A stretch of 64,000 bases of DNA from Paralithodes platypus (lineage: Eukaryota; Arthropoda; Malacostraca; Decapoda; Lithodidae). Positions within the stretch are counted from its first letter, which is position 1. Each line of letters starts with the position of its first letter. A program made the position numbers and the translations under genes. The stretch lies in contig CM064501.1 in NCBI GenBank assembly GCA_032716605.1, positions 25,082,014 to 25,146,013 of the forward strand, given 5' to 3'. The notes under the pieces are model-generated. The model made no database searches and was not told where the DNA came from. It was given only the letters and a program-made list of their open reading frames with translations. Of this stretch, positions 10,291-21,017 are shown one piece after another.

Positions 10291-12112
10291 CACCACGTCT
10301 TCAATTGCTGGTACCACAACTGCGCCGGCCACAGGGGCACGATTAGTGAGACTAAGCCTCGATAATCTCGTAGTTTGTTCACTACGTGGCACATTAGTGA
10401 CGCATCTGGCAGCGGAAACAGATAGATGGAGCTCCATCTGTTCCAGTCTGTCACTAGGGCGTCTGGGCCCCCTGCCGGCGTTTTCGTCCGGCGGGTGAGG
10501 TATAGAGGGAGTTTGTGAGTCTCCTCGGACGCAAACAGATCCACTTGTGGATGGGAGAGCTTTGCAATCATTAGGTTGAAAATGGGTTGCTTGAGCTCCC
10601 ATTCTACTGTCGTGCTCTGTCTCCGGGACAGAGAGTCTGCCCAGACGTTCGCTACGCCTGGGAGATAAGATGCGTGAAGATAAATGTCTAGTCTGTTGGC
10701 TAGAGTAAAAATCTCTTCCGACACGTTTAGCAACCTCCTTGACCTCGTTGATCCCTGTTTCTGAATACAGTGAACTGCGTTTAGATTGTCCATTCTGAAG
10801 GCCACCGACTTGCCCCGTAACGCAGGGCCGTGAGCCTGAAGGAAATACAAGGGGACTAGTAATTCTTTGACATTGATGTGAGAGATTTCTAAGTGGGACC
10901 AAAGCCCCTGACCCTTGTGCCCCTGATTTGACTGAAATCCCCACCCTATTGTGCCTGACGCATCCGTGTCTACCCATACCGTTGGTGGAGGAGAGGTCCA
11001 TGACATTATTGAGTGCAACGTTTCCCTCTTCGCCCAGACCGCTAGTAAGGTGTGGATTAATTTCGGGATGGGCCATAATTTTCCCGCCGGTAAGAGTGGG
11101 AAATATTTGTTGCCTTCCAATATTAAAAGTTTTACTTTCAACCGGCCCAACATAACAGTTAGTTGAATCCAGTTGAGAGAGCCGACCAGAGACTCCCAGA
11201 CCCTCCGTGTCGTAGTCAGACTGTGAAGAAACATGAACAGTTTCCTGCGAAACCTGTTGCGATTGTCCACACTCTGACTCAGAGTGAGAGCGGTCGTGTC
11301 CCAGACCAGCCCTATCCACTGAATTACTCGTGAGGGAACAAGGTTTGACTTTACCAGATTTACCTTGAACCCTAGAGATTTGACATGATTTAAAATGATG
11401 TTGACTTGTTTGATGCATAATTGTTGTGTCTCTGCCACCACCAGCCAGTCGTCTAGGTACCACAACACTCTGATTCCTTGTTTTAACAACGGCATCAGGG
11501 CTTGCCGGACTAATTTCGTGAATAATCGAGGTGCCAGGTTCAAACCGAATGGCATCCGTTGAAAATCAAAATTTTGGTGCCTGATCCGTAAGGCCAAAAA
11601 CCTTTGAAATCTTTTGTTGACCGATACGTGCCAATAGGCGTCTGTCAGGTCTAGGGAACACATCCAACCTCCCGGCGGAAGTGTTAGCCTGATTTGGTGT
11701 ACTGTTAACATTCGGAAAGACTCGTTATGAATGTGAAGGTTCAGATAAGACAGGTCTACGACCGGTCTCATCTGAACACTGTCCCTTTTGGGAACCAAAA
11801 ATAGCTTGGACGTGAATACAGGGTAATTTGGGGGGACCGGGATGATGACATTCTTGGCAATCATTTCCTGGACCAGTGACTCCACCTCTAAAGAAACAAA
11901 ATTCGCCGTTGTCGGCTGACGTAAGCGAGGTCGCCGGAGCCACTGCCAAGTGATGCCTTTGCGTGCCACCATCCGTGCCCAAGTGTTTAACGGCCATGCT
12001 TGGTGACACGTTCGGAACGACCCCGTTAGCAGACAAGGGTTCGCCGGCTGTACTACCCTCGGGTCCGCCGGCCTTAAGGTTGGCACCGGGAGTGAGAGAG
12101 ACTTTAGTTTTT
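10182..12112 (-). CDS. DIRS-A reverse transcriptase / RNase H / DAM-like protein
   Basis: The open frame runs from the gag end (12112) to 10182, about 640 codons. No ATG lies near the start; entry is probably by -1 frameshifting from gag. RT comes first (KLFLVPKRD, RPVVDLSYLN, SLDLTDAYWHV, MPFGLNLAPRLF, catalytic WYLDDWLVV). RNase H follows, with the acidic set in VWVDTDASG, NVKELLVPL, FRMDNLNAV and NVWADSLS. The C-terminal 140 residues (VDLFAS, LPLYL, GGPDAL, DWNRW, FPLPDA, PLWPAQLWY) match in position and pattern the phage DAM-like methyltransferase segment known from DIRS elements, but the usual [ND]PP[YF] loop reads FPLP here. All RT and RNase H catalytic residues are present, with no stop or shift. 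Confidence 0.9.
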
Positions 12113-12113
12113 T
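12104..12113 (-). promoter_or_regulatory. Predicted -1 ribosomal frameshift site (DIRS-A)
   Basis: In the gag frame the final codons read TCA AAA AAC TAA, so the heptamer A AAA AAC abuts the gag stop. Slipping back one base enters the RT frame, which is open upstream of the first recognisable RT residues. The same site is present in DIRS-B (21008-21017), in the DIRS-A copy (26323-26332) and, as A AAA AAT, in DIRS-C (57849-57855). No downstream structure was tested. Confidence 0.6.
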
Positions 12114-14725
12114 GATGGTGGGGTTGGTGGTGCTGGACGCTTCGCCGGCTGGCTGGTGTTGGCCGAAGACGGGCCCTGACCTGGCTTATTATGGCCGCGT
12201 CCTCTCTGACCTGAAAACCTACTCTGTCTATGCCTGTACTGACCTTGAGGGGAGGGGGAGGACTTAGGTGGAAGAAAGGGCTTAGATCCCCCCGGCTGAG
12301 CTTTAGCGGTTGGCCTGGGTTTGGGGAAGTTAAAGGCAGGTTTCTTAGAAGGGGTGGGACTGTGTTTAAAGGCCTGTGCCATATTAAACACCGTTCGCCA
12401 CACTTCAGGGGACATTAAAGAGGGAGTAAGCACTGGTGACATGACCACCTGATTTGCAATGCGATCAGGCAGTTTGCGTACTAAAGACATTCTGAGGTCT
12501 TGTCTCGCTCATACCGCCTCAAGCAAGGCGGTCCGGATGTCACCCAGAGATTGGATTGACGACTGAAGAAGCAGTCGCCGGGACAATTCAACCGATCGTC
12601 TGGCATCCGCGTCTGCGATTGCCTGAGTGGACCGAAGCAAAGACTTTGCTACCTGTTGAGACACTATGTATTGAGAGAACAGGTGAAAAGCTTTCCCCCT
12701 TAGCCTAAATTCTCGGTCTAGGTGAGTTGGGGTAGGGGTAGTGAAAGGGTCTTTTAGCTCACAAAGATTAATTTTAGGGGCAGCTAAGAAAGAAAACAAA
12801 GCTGAAGGGACTCCTCCGGCAGAACACACTGGCATGGAGAACCACGAATGAGTATCTTGAGGGATCTGGTGGGAAGTTTTGGAAGTAAATGTGGTCGCAA
12901 AGTTTTGAGCCTCTGTCTCCCAATCCACCCAAGGTCCTGGACCCAACTGCCCCACCTTCAAGACTGGATTAGCTGCTTCGTCTGTGACGGTTTGTAAATC
13001 AAGTTCTGGAGTGAGAGCTGACAGAGTCTTAATGTCATTAAACCCATCCAGCTTAGACCAGTCTGAAAAAAAATTTGAAGCTGAGGCAGGGGTTAAAGCT
13101 GGCTTAGTAGCATACACAAAATAGTCTTGGTGATAATAACTAGGTATAGCCTTTATATTAACGTCTAGTACATTTCCCAAAGTATCCAAGGCCCTTAATT
13201 TCTTTGATTTATTGCCCTGGATGACCCACTCACGCGGTACTGGGAGTTCCCCTGACAAGATAGGTTGGGCGAGCTCTGGTTTAGTGGGGGTCAAAAGGAC
13301 CCATGACTCGTCTGGTCCGTAAAGCAAGGGCATAGCTACCTTTCTGAGAGGCGCCTTGTCTAGAGGGGGTGGATTGACATCCGTTATAACCCTTACATTC
13401 GAAGTGGTCAATGCCGCCGTAGCAGGCCTAGTAACCACTGATGGTGACAGAGTGGGAGGGTGAGGGATCTTAGATAAAGCAATAGAAGTCATCAGAGGCC
13501 GTACCGTAGAACTTGTCGTGGGAGCTCCCAAGTCCACTGTGGGAGTTTCCTGTTGTTGGCCAAATTTTTTAGATAAAGCATGACTAAGTAGCCCATCAAT
13601 TTCCTGCGCAGTGACAAATTGACTTGATGATGTACTTACTGGTGAATCATTAATATCCTGCGCGGCGTCTAAGCCTGAACCTGACTCTTGCCCTTCCATA
13701 TCCGAAATTATTGAAACCTCGTCTTTCTCCTCCTGTTCCTCCTGAGAAGATCCCGCCGTAGCTGGGGTAGCTTGCTGCCAAGATAAGTCAGGAATAGAGG
13801 ATGGGATCGCCGCGTCCCTGTGGACGTCATCTACTGTGTGACTAGTTTGAGTCGGAAGTGGGTGGTCAGACCCCGGCCAAGAAAATCGCCAAACACCGAG
13901 GCCCTGGCCTACACTCTCTTGGGAGTCTGAAACACTCTCAATCACTGATCCCCCTGAACTCTCCAATTCCAGGGTTAAAATGTTAATGGGTAAATCCTCT
14001 TTAGGTACAGGCACCGTACTGGACCCTTGAGACCTAACACAAACTCTGTCTGGGGTAGAGGTACGATGAGAAGCACTAGAAGCTGGCGAATGTAGGGAGG
14101 TCTTTCGTTTATGGGAATCCTTTTTGGAAGATTTATGGCTACGGTGTGACCGTGAACTACTCTTTGATTTGGAGGATTCATCGCCGTGACCACTGGTGGA
14201 ACTTTCCGTCCTACTCTTCTTACTCGATGGTGAAGAGGCAAGACTAGATGGCTGGTGTCTGAGAGGTGACCTAGACCGAGATCTCTCCCGAGACGAGGAG
14301 GCGGTCGCCGGGGGTGTAGGCTCTCTTGGACGTTTCGGAGTAGCAGCAGAAGACACAGAACCCTGACCAGTCTCCGCCGGCTTATGACTAGTTACTCGAG
14401 AGGAACGTTTAGGGGGAGGGTGTTCGAAAAGCAGTCTATCCCAAAGAGGGACGTTGTCACATTGAAGTGACTTATGAGCTACAATCGTAGTATATGCTGA
14501 CATCTGTTGCCTAACCTCTCTTAATGCGACCGCTGCGGTCTTATCATTGTCACGGAGGACCTTGACACTTAATTGGGAGCAAAAGGAACAGTTGCGCATC
14601 ACCCACAGACCCCTTGAACGGTCTAGACATTTAACACACTTGATGCAAAGAGTGTGCGCAAAAATAGGGATACCGGCACAGGTAGGGGTAGTGCATAAAG
14701 CAAAGACTGGGGCCAAGGTAGCCAT
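12104..14725 (-). CDS. DIRS-A gag-like ORF1, one nonsense codon
   Basis: Starts at ATG 14725 and spans 873 residues if one in-frame stop (12509-12511) is ignored. That codon is TGA where the close copy at 25919-25927 has CGA, a CpG-to-TpG change. The N-terminus (residues about 10-50) is cysteine-rich (CTTPTC, CIKCVKC, CSFC), probably zinc-binding. Residues about 140-235 form an RS/HKS-rich basic stretch (RERSRSRSP) like the RS domains of splicing factors. An acidic Ser-rich middle follows, then a conserved core (MPLLYGPDESW, YHQDYFVYATKP, HLDREFRLRGKAFHLFSQY) and a Pro/Gly/Arg tail (RFSGQRGRGHNK) suited to nucleic-acid binding. The probable role is assembling the particle that carries element RNA. 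Confidence 0.8.
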
Positions 14726-14784
14726 GACAGAGACTGGTGGGGAAAACTACTGCCGGGTCTGTATTGGTCCGCCGGAGTTCAGCT

Positions 14785-16409
14785 CTGGAAAAAAAGAAAA
14801 TTTCCAGGAATTAATGCTCATAAGGTTAACCCAACATGTTCGCACACAAGTGTTAATAGCCCACCGGGTAAGGAGATGTAATGGCACAACGATCACAGCT
14901 CGCTACGCGGCGGGGTTCAGAATATCTAAACATATCTTTTTAAGAAAGTGAAGAATACCCTCTGACATAATATAACGGACCAGCATGGCGTTTATAGTCT
15001 TTCTGGTGGTGACTGTTTCAAGATTCAATTTTTGAAAAAACAACCCCCCACAAAGACGCCGGCCCTTGAATTATTTTAGTAGAATAACACAGGGCAGGCT
15101 GATACAAGATCTGATTTCTAACGAATTGTCACAAAAAGATCGCCGTAAGTTTGAAGGCGGCGATACCTAAACGTATCACTAAATTAAGTGGTTAATCGAA
15201 ATTGAATTGTAAATTCCTTATTTCCTCCACCCAGGAGCACGTGTAAAAAACGATGTTAACCCTAATTGAACCTTCAATCGCCGTAAGTGTAAAGGCGGCG
15301 ATACATATAGTATCACTAAAATGGATCGGTTAACTAACTAAATGACTTAGTTGTTCATCCCACCCTACCAAGGTACACCCACCGGGTGAGATGTCAAAAC
15401 GTTAACCCCATAAGTTCCTGTCCCCACTTCTTTGTAAAAGATCGCCGGGGAGGAAAGCCCTTAACAACAGCTAGGTTTTTTCTGTGGTTTGTAAAACCGG
15501 GTAGAAAAACTTCATAACATATGTTCGCATGAACAATGTTAGATGGGTACAGCCACTCCGCCGGGAATCAAAGGGAGCCTGAAAAAAGGCACCAACACAG
15601 AGACGCAGTCCTGGAGAGCCACAGACACCTCATCGCCGGGGACACAAGCCTGTGTTGAAACCACGTGTGGCCCAACACGGCTCTCGGCCGGGTTTTTTTC
15701 ATGGTGAAACCGAGAAAAAACCCGCCGGAATGTAACCCACCCCGTTCAGAAACCATCTGAACGTACAACGGACTCGAAGGAAAGCCAAGCACGACTAGCC
15801 TAAGTCCACACAATAATCTGTGGAATTAGCCAATACACAACTAAACCAGGAAACAAACATAGTCCGTGGAATTAGCCAATACACAACTAAAACCCGGATA
15901 CACATGACACAGTAGGGCATATTTATAAAATAAACAACAACACTTGTACATGTGGCAAAGCTACGAGCGGCTGGCTAGGCCTAAGTAGACGGCATAAGAA
16001 ATGTTGAAATATAAACAAAAACACTGGAAATATAACAACAGGAACCACCGCCAACACACCACTGTAGCAAATACTTCCGGCAAAGGGAAGACTGACTCGG
16101 GACCCAGAAAAAACTTCACTAAGTGAAGAAAAATACGCTGGGAACGTCAGTAAGCAACGCTTACCTCATCAGAAAGATAAAAGGCAGCATAATTAACGCG
16201 TAATGAAAGCCGCCTGCATCACAAGCTAACTCAACTGTGAAAAGATCACAAGTCCACAACAGGACCACGAGGGTACATCCGAAATAGATGCCCCAAACAC
16301 ACGACCCAAAATACACTGCACTGCGGGCAACCAGCCCAGGACACTCCTGCTACACATATCCTAACCTTACTCGATACATCCCGGAGTAAACAAATGAGAA
16401 AAAACTCAC
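14785..16409 (-). other. Predicted 5'-leader intron of DIRS-A
   Basis: A donor (CTA then GTGAGT, intron starting at 16409) lies just inside the 5' terminal repeat. A strong acceptor, TTTTCTTTTTTTCCAG, ends at 14785, 60 bases before the gag ATG. DIRS-B keeps both sites (33420 and 23667). The segment has no long frame and carries repeated hairpins. Splicing would join a short leader directly to gag; no RNA evidence is available. Confidence 0.45.
15139..15302. repeat. Repeated hairpin unit in the DIRS-A leader
   Basis: Two units at 15139-15164 and 15277-15302 each have ATCGCCG and CGGCGAT arms around a short loop and are followed by a shared GTATCACTAAA block, so about 55 bp is directly repeated 138 bp apart. 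These could form RNA hairpins in the unspliced leader or act as protein-binding sites. Confidence 0.65.
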
Positions 16410-16480
16410 TAGGAACGCAGCAAATGCGGAACCAGCGGAGCGTGGGGAGACATGTCCGGGCAGGCTGAGCGCAGAGCAGA

Positions 16481-16792
16481 GAAGGAAGAATGACGCCTGA
16501 ATCAGCGTCTGGTCAAAGATCCACACAAGTACATCCACGATATGATGGAAAGCTTATTGAATAGTTATTCTTATTTTCTTTTTGTTTTTATTTTTTACGA
16601 AGTTTTTTCGTAGTGAGAACCCAATTCATAATGACTGAAGCCATGAGTGAGGTCGCGTGCGCTCATGATGAAGGCTCCTCAGTTTTTTAAATGCTCTGCG
16701 CGGTAGATTCAAACTACGGCGGATTAGTGTTTGAAGAGGATGCCTTATGTAATAGGCATGTTCGTCAATGATAGAGGGGCCACTAATAAATA
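16481..16792. repeat. DIRS-A 5' inverted terminal repeat
   Basis: Inverted partner of 8142-8490. It should hold the element's promoter because it lies upstream of the minus-strand leader. Its tip (about 16755-16792) is copied, complemented, in the internal complementary region. Confidence 0.85.
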
Positions 16793-17126
16793 TACTGGTA
16801 CAGATCGTCCGTGAGTTAGCCTAGCCTAGGCCTATTCATAATTCAATCCATAAGACTTTAGCCTAAGCTTATGCATACCAAACCTGCTTTAGTTTTAACA
16901 CTTACTATTCCTCATCTCCCATTGTGAGATTTCCTTATGTTGTATAGCACGGTACATACAAAGAAAACAAAAAATAAGGGGAAAATTTGTTGAGGAGCCG
17001 ACTTCTGCTTGGTAGAGCGATGCTTGATAGAATGGTAAATAAACAGATCAACTCTTTGGCAACACCGATTCAGACTTTTGAGTTATTTTGGTAATAGTGG
17101 ACTTTTCATAACCAACAAACCACAAA
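16793..17126. other. Spacer between DIRS-A and DIRS-B
   Basis: AT-rich sequence of 334 bp with no gene or repeat recognised. Confidence 0.5.
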
Positions 17127-17470
17127 TTATAGGTTTGATTCCCAAAGGGAGTAGAGAAAACCTAATATTTAGTAGGGCCCGGTAATCATTGACGACTTCG
17201 CCTATTAATAGTAATAGTCTCCATTCAACATCCTGCGCCAGCATTTTGAATAGCCCGCGCGGAAGCATCAAGGAGTACTCATCATAAGTGCACGCCTAAT
17301 TCCCTTGTGGAATCGTTATTTTGATTGGGTACCCTACAGAAAAAAACTCCGTAAAATATAAAAAGGAAAATTTAATTTAATATCTGTTATTATATGACTT
17401 GCCATATACATGGATTTCTTATGCTTTGCTTCCCTGACACCAGGCCTCCTAGCGGCCATCTTCGTCCTTC
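17127..17470. repeat. DIRS-B 3' inverted terminal repeat
   Basis: Reverse complement of the right repeat in two pieces (33492-33744 and 50528-50571). It contains the uninterrupted version of the BEL insertion site (ATTACTATTAATAGG in complement). Confidence 0.85.
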
Positions 17471-17539
17471 ACTGATATATCAAGAATAAACTATAGAAAT
17501 CAACGAATGGGAAGTGGGATGGTTGGGAGGGCCCGAGTT

Positions 17540-17640
17540 GTCAATTATTACGGGGCCCTACTAAATATTAGGTTTTCTCTACTTCCCTTTGGGAATAAAA
17601 CCTATAATTTAATAGGGCCCTCCATCATTGACGACTTCGC
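17540..17640. repeat. DIRS-B internal complementary region
   Basis: Joined complements of the two element ends: the first part matches the left tip (ATTATAGGTTTGATTCCC complemented), the second matches the right tip at 50535-50571. Confidence 0.78.
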
Positions 17641-18126
17641 TTGAATATCAAGACTGGAGGCGGGACATTCGTAAAATATCCTCACCTTAGGGAAGAAAAA
17701 TCCGGATAACATTTTCTTCAGATTTATTGTATGTAATGCAAACATAAAAAAGGTATAAAATATTTGCTAGCAGTGCGTGGCATTAAGAAACTGCTTGCTC
17801 ATGGTCAGATCATATTGCACTTGATCGTCTGCATGAAAAAAGTGACAGACCTGTGTCCTGTAGAACGATAACTCTGCCGTAGGTATACATTCTGTTCTTA
17901 ACTTAATTGTACATTCATATCTTTGTACAATTTGGTAAAACAGACATAGTTGCAACTATGCGATAAATTCTTTGGATTTAAAAATAAGTCAACTAATCCT
18001 GGACTGTAGAACCCGTCCTATCACAGCTCGTGATTTATCACAATTCTCCAAGGGTAAAGGGGGATATGGACTATTCCGCACACCCCCCCCCTTTTTAAAA
18101 CTAAACAATATCTAATATCATAAGAC

Positions 18127-19180
18127 CTACTGTACCCGTTGCCGTAAAGCTACACAGGTACGCTTTGGTTTATCTAGGGCAACCGACAGGTAGCGTGTTA
18201 GGAACGTATGATTTGAAGCCCAAAGTTGGGTTTTAGCAATATCATCAATCGAACATTTTTGTAAAAAATCTGAGGGACACTGCCCATTTCCTAATGTCGT
18301 GAGCCCTGCTTATCACGCCGGGATTGCTTTACCTGATCACGTCGACAAGCAAGGAAGCTAACTTCCATTTTGTAATGCGCTTACCTAGTCGGTTAACCCA
18401 TAAAGCACCTAGTTGGCGAGGTTGCGCAATCCTCATAAACTTTGTGAGGGCTTGTACAGGGTATAAAATGTGATGAATGAGGCCTTTTTTTAAGGCCAGG
18501 ACGGAAAATTCAGAAAAAACATGATCCGAATGTTCGTTATTAGCAATAAAGGAGGGAGACGGCGCGATTTGAACATTGTCGTGTAGTCTCCCAAACCTGA
18601 GATAGTTTGGTTCGTTGCTCATCGCCGTCAGCTCAGAGACCCGGTTTCCGGTGGCAAGAGCCATGAGAAAAACGTCTTTCTTTAAAATTGAATCAAAGTC
18701 CGGCGCATTATTATATTTGCGTGATTGCAGCAACTCTAGAGCTTTATCAAGGGACCAGGTTGGCATGAGCTGGCGGGGAGGTGGACGAAGCTTAAACCAC
18801 GCCCTCATAAAACCTTTCTCCTCCGCCTGCGGAACAGACAGGCCGGTGAGGTCAAGGAAGGGGGTCCTAATGGCAGACAGATGATTTTTTAACGTTATGA
18901 CCGAAAAAAAAATCTGCTCAAATAGATAGTCTAAATACTTGAAGATTAAGGCTGCCAAGGCAGTCGTTTGCTCTGACTCAACAATCCAGGTTGTAAAGGT
19001 TTTCCAATGTGATTGATATTGTCGCCTGGTCGACGGTGTGTATTGATTCATGAGCATTTGAGTGTCACTTGGTCCAAATTGATTTAGCCATTTGGCATAG
19101 TAAATATCCACAAGGCAAAATTGAGCGAGGTCCGAAGGTTGCCAATCGTTTCCATGTGGAATACGGAGACCGGGAGGGAC
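18127..19180 (-). pseudogene. DIRS-B tyrosine recombinase remnant
   Basis: The same order of motifs as DIRS-A: STRRQYQSHWKTFTTWI, ATGNRVSELTAM with the box I Arg, AHDIRKWAVSL with HxxR, and NHTFLTRYLS with the Tyr. A stop codon at about 18326-18328, where DIRS-A has Glu, and an extra T in a T-run near 18265 break the frame before the tyrosine. Not functional as written. Confidence 0.8.
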
Positions 19181-21017
19181 GTCGGGTTCTTGCACCACTG
19201 TTGCAATTGGTGGTACCATACCTGAGCCGGCCAAAGAGGTGCGATCAACGCTACCTGGCCCCGGTAATCCCTCAGTTTGTGAATGACGTTGCACATTTAC
19301 ACAGAGTCTGGTGGCGGAAACAGATAGATTGAGGTCCACTTGTTCCAGTCCACCAGCAATGCATCGGGTCCCCCTGCCGGGGTTACCCCGTGCCGGGTCA
19401 AAAAGAGTGGCAGTCTGTGGTTCTCTGCTGACGCAAACAAGTCTATCTGTGGACGGGCGGGCTTCGCAATCATCTTGTTGAAGATAGCCTGTTTGATTGT
19501 CCATTCTACTAGAGTGCTCCGCCAGCGAGATAGCGTCTGCCCAGACGTTCACTACGCCGGGGAGGTAGGGCATGTAGGGAAATCCCTAGCGAGTCGGCTA
19601 GGGTAAAAATTTGTTCTGCAACTCTCAACAACTCTCGTGACCTCACTGAGCCTTGCTTCTGAATGCAAAAAAATGCGGTTTGATTGTCCATTCGCAATGC
19701 TATTGATTTGTTCTTCAATGTTGTGCCGTGAGTCTGGAGAAAAAACAAGGGAACTAAAAGCTCTTGCTTGTTGATATGTGACTGTTTGTCTGTCCCCCAA
19801 ATGCCTTGCCCTTGGTGGCCTAGACTTGACTGATACCCCCAACCCAGGGTCCCCGAGGCGTCCGTGTCTACCCATACCGTAGGCGGGGTAGAAACCCATG
19901 ACGTGACTGAGTAGAGGATGTCTTGCTTGGTCCAGGCCGATAGTAAGGTATGGATTAATGAAGGAATTGACCATAATTTCTCCTCCGGCAAGAGAGGGAA
20001 GGCTTTGTTGCCTTCCATGATTAATCGCTTGGCTTTCAATCGGCCCAACTTGACAGTTATTTGTACCCAGTTGATAGAACCGATCAGGGAATCCCACGGT
20101 TTCCTGGTCGTATCCAGACTGTGGAGGAACCGGAACAGTTTCCTTCGAAATCTGTTGCGGTTGTCCGCACTCTGAGTCAGAGTCAGAGCGGCGGTATCCC
20201 AGATCAGCCCTAACCACTGAATCGTCCTTGAGGGGACAAGGTGCGACTTTGCCAAGTTCACCTTGAACCCTAGGGCTTGTACATGATTTAACACCTGGTT
20301 GACATGGTCTAGACATAATTCTACAGAGTTCGCCACTACTAGCCAATCGTCCAGATACCAAAACACCTGTATTCCTTGAACTAACAGGGGGAAAAGAGCT
20401 TGCTGGACGAGTTTGGTAAATACTCTTGGTGATAGGTTTAACCCGAACGGCATCCTTTGAAAGACATAAGTTTCGTGCCGGACTCTGACCGCGAGAAACT
20501 TTTGGAACCTCTTGTTGATAGGGGCATGCCAATAGGCATCTTTGAGATCTATCGAACACATCCAACCTTGCGGCGGAAGAGCGAGTCTGAGCTGCTGAAC
20601 TGTCAGCATCCTGAAGGGTGAATTCTCTATAAAGGTGTTCAGATGCGAGAGATCTAGAACTGGTCGCATCTGCCCACTGTCCCTTTTTGGCACTAAAAAG
20701 AGTCTTGACGTGAACACTGGCTGAAGGGAATCTACCTGGATAAGGACCCGTTTGGCAATCATTTCTTGTACCATGACCTCTGCCTCCTGAGACACAGGGG
20801 AGTATTCTTGCGGCTGACGCAGTCGAGGCCGCCAGAGCCACCGCCAGGTGATTCCTTTGCTCACTGTCTTCCTGGCCTAGGTACGTTTGGGCCAAGCTGA
20901 GCGGAACGCACGGAACGAACCCAGGTGCAGCCGGGGTTCGTCCTGCAAGGCAACTCCCCTATCCTGGGCCTTTGTGGTTGGCCTTGGGATGCGGGGAGTG
21001 TGAGTGGCTAGTTTTTT
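19084..21017 (-). pseudogene. DIRS-B RT / RNase H / DAM-like remnant
   Basis: RT is preserved from about 20864 (LFLVPKRDSG, RPVLDLSHLN, SIDLKDAYWHA, MPFGLNLSPRVF, catalytic WYLDDWLVV). RNase H motifs VWVDTDASG and RMDNQTA are in frame, then frame changes near 19570 and about 19545 break the last RNase H block (NVWADAIS) away from the DAM-like segment (DLFAS, GGPDALL, LFPPPDS, PLWPAQVWY), which ends at 19084. A further break upstream of 20864 separates RT from the gag junction. Confidence 0.8.
21008..21017 (-). promoter_or_regulatory. Conserved slippery heptamer (DIRS-B)
   Basis: The gag end reads CCA AAA AAC TAG, giving A AAA AAC directly before the stop, as in DIRS-A. Retention in a divergent relative supports a functional site in the ancestor. 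Confidence 0.55.

Larger units (their letters stand above)
8142..16792 (-). mobile_element. DIRS-A: near-intact DIRS-type tyrosine-recombinase retrotransposon
   Basis: An 8.65-kb element on the minus strand. Gag lies at 14725-12104, RT/RNase H/DAM-like at 12112-10182 and tyrosine recombinase at about 10290-9228. Inverted terminal repeats (8142-8490 and 16481-16792) bracket it, and an internal complementary region (8562-8670) sits next to the 3' repeat. This layout is diagnostic of DIRS elements, which integrate circular DNA by tyrosine recombinase instead of a DDE integrase and leave no target duplication. I see only two coding lesions: a stop in gag at 12509-12511 and a one-base homopolymer difference in the recombinase near 9775-9781. 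A truncated close relative at 25216-30281 shows the unbroken state at both places. Confidence 0.92.

Noticed and set aside
12086..12086. Start of DIRS-A RT at this position
   Set aside because: The codon is GTG, not a usual eukaryotic start. The frame is open upstream to the slippery site, so frameshifting is preferred.
17767..17955. 62-codon minus-strand frame in the DIRS-B 3' region
   Set aside because: Between the recombinase stop and the internal complementary region; no motif and not conserved in DIRS-A.
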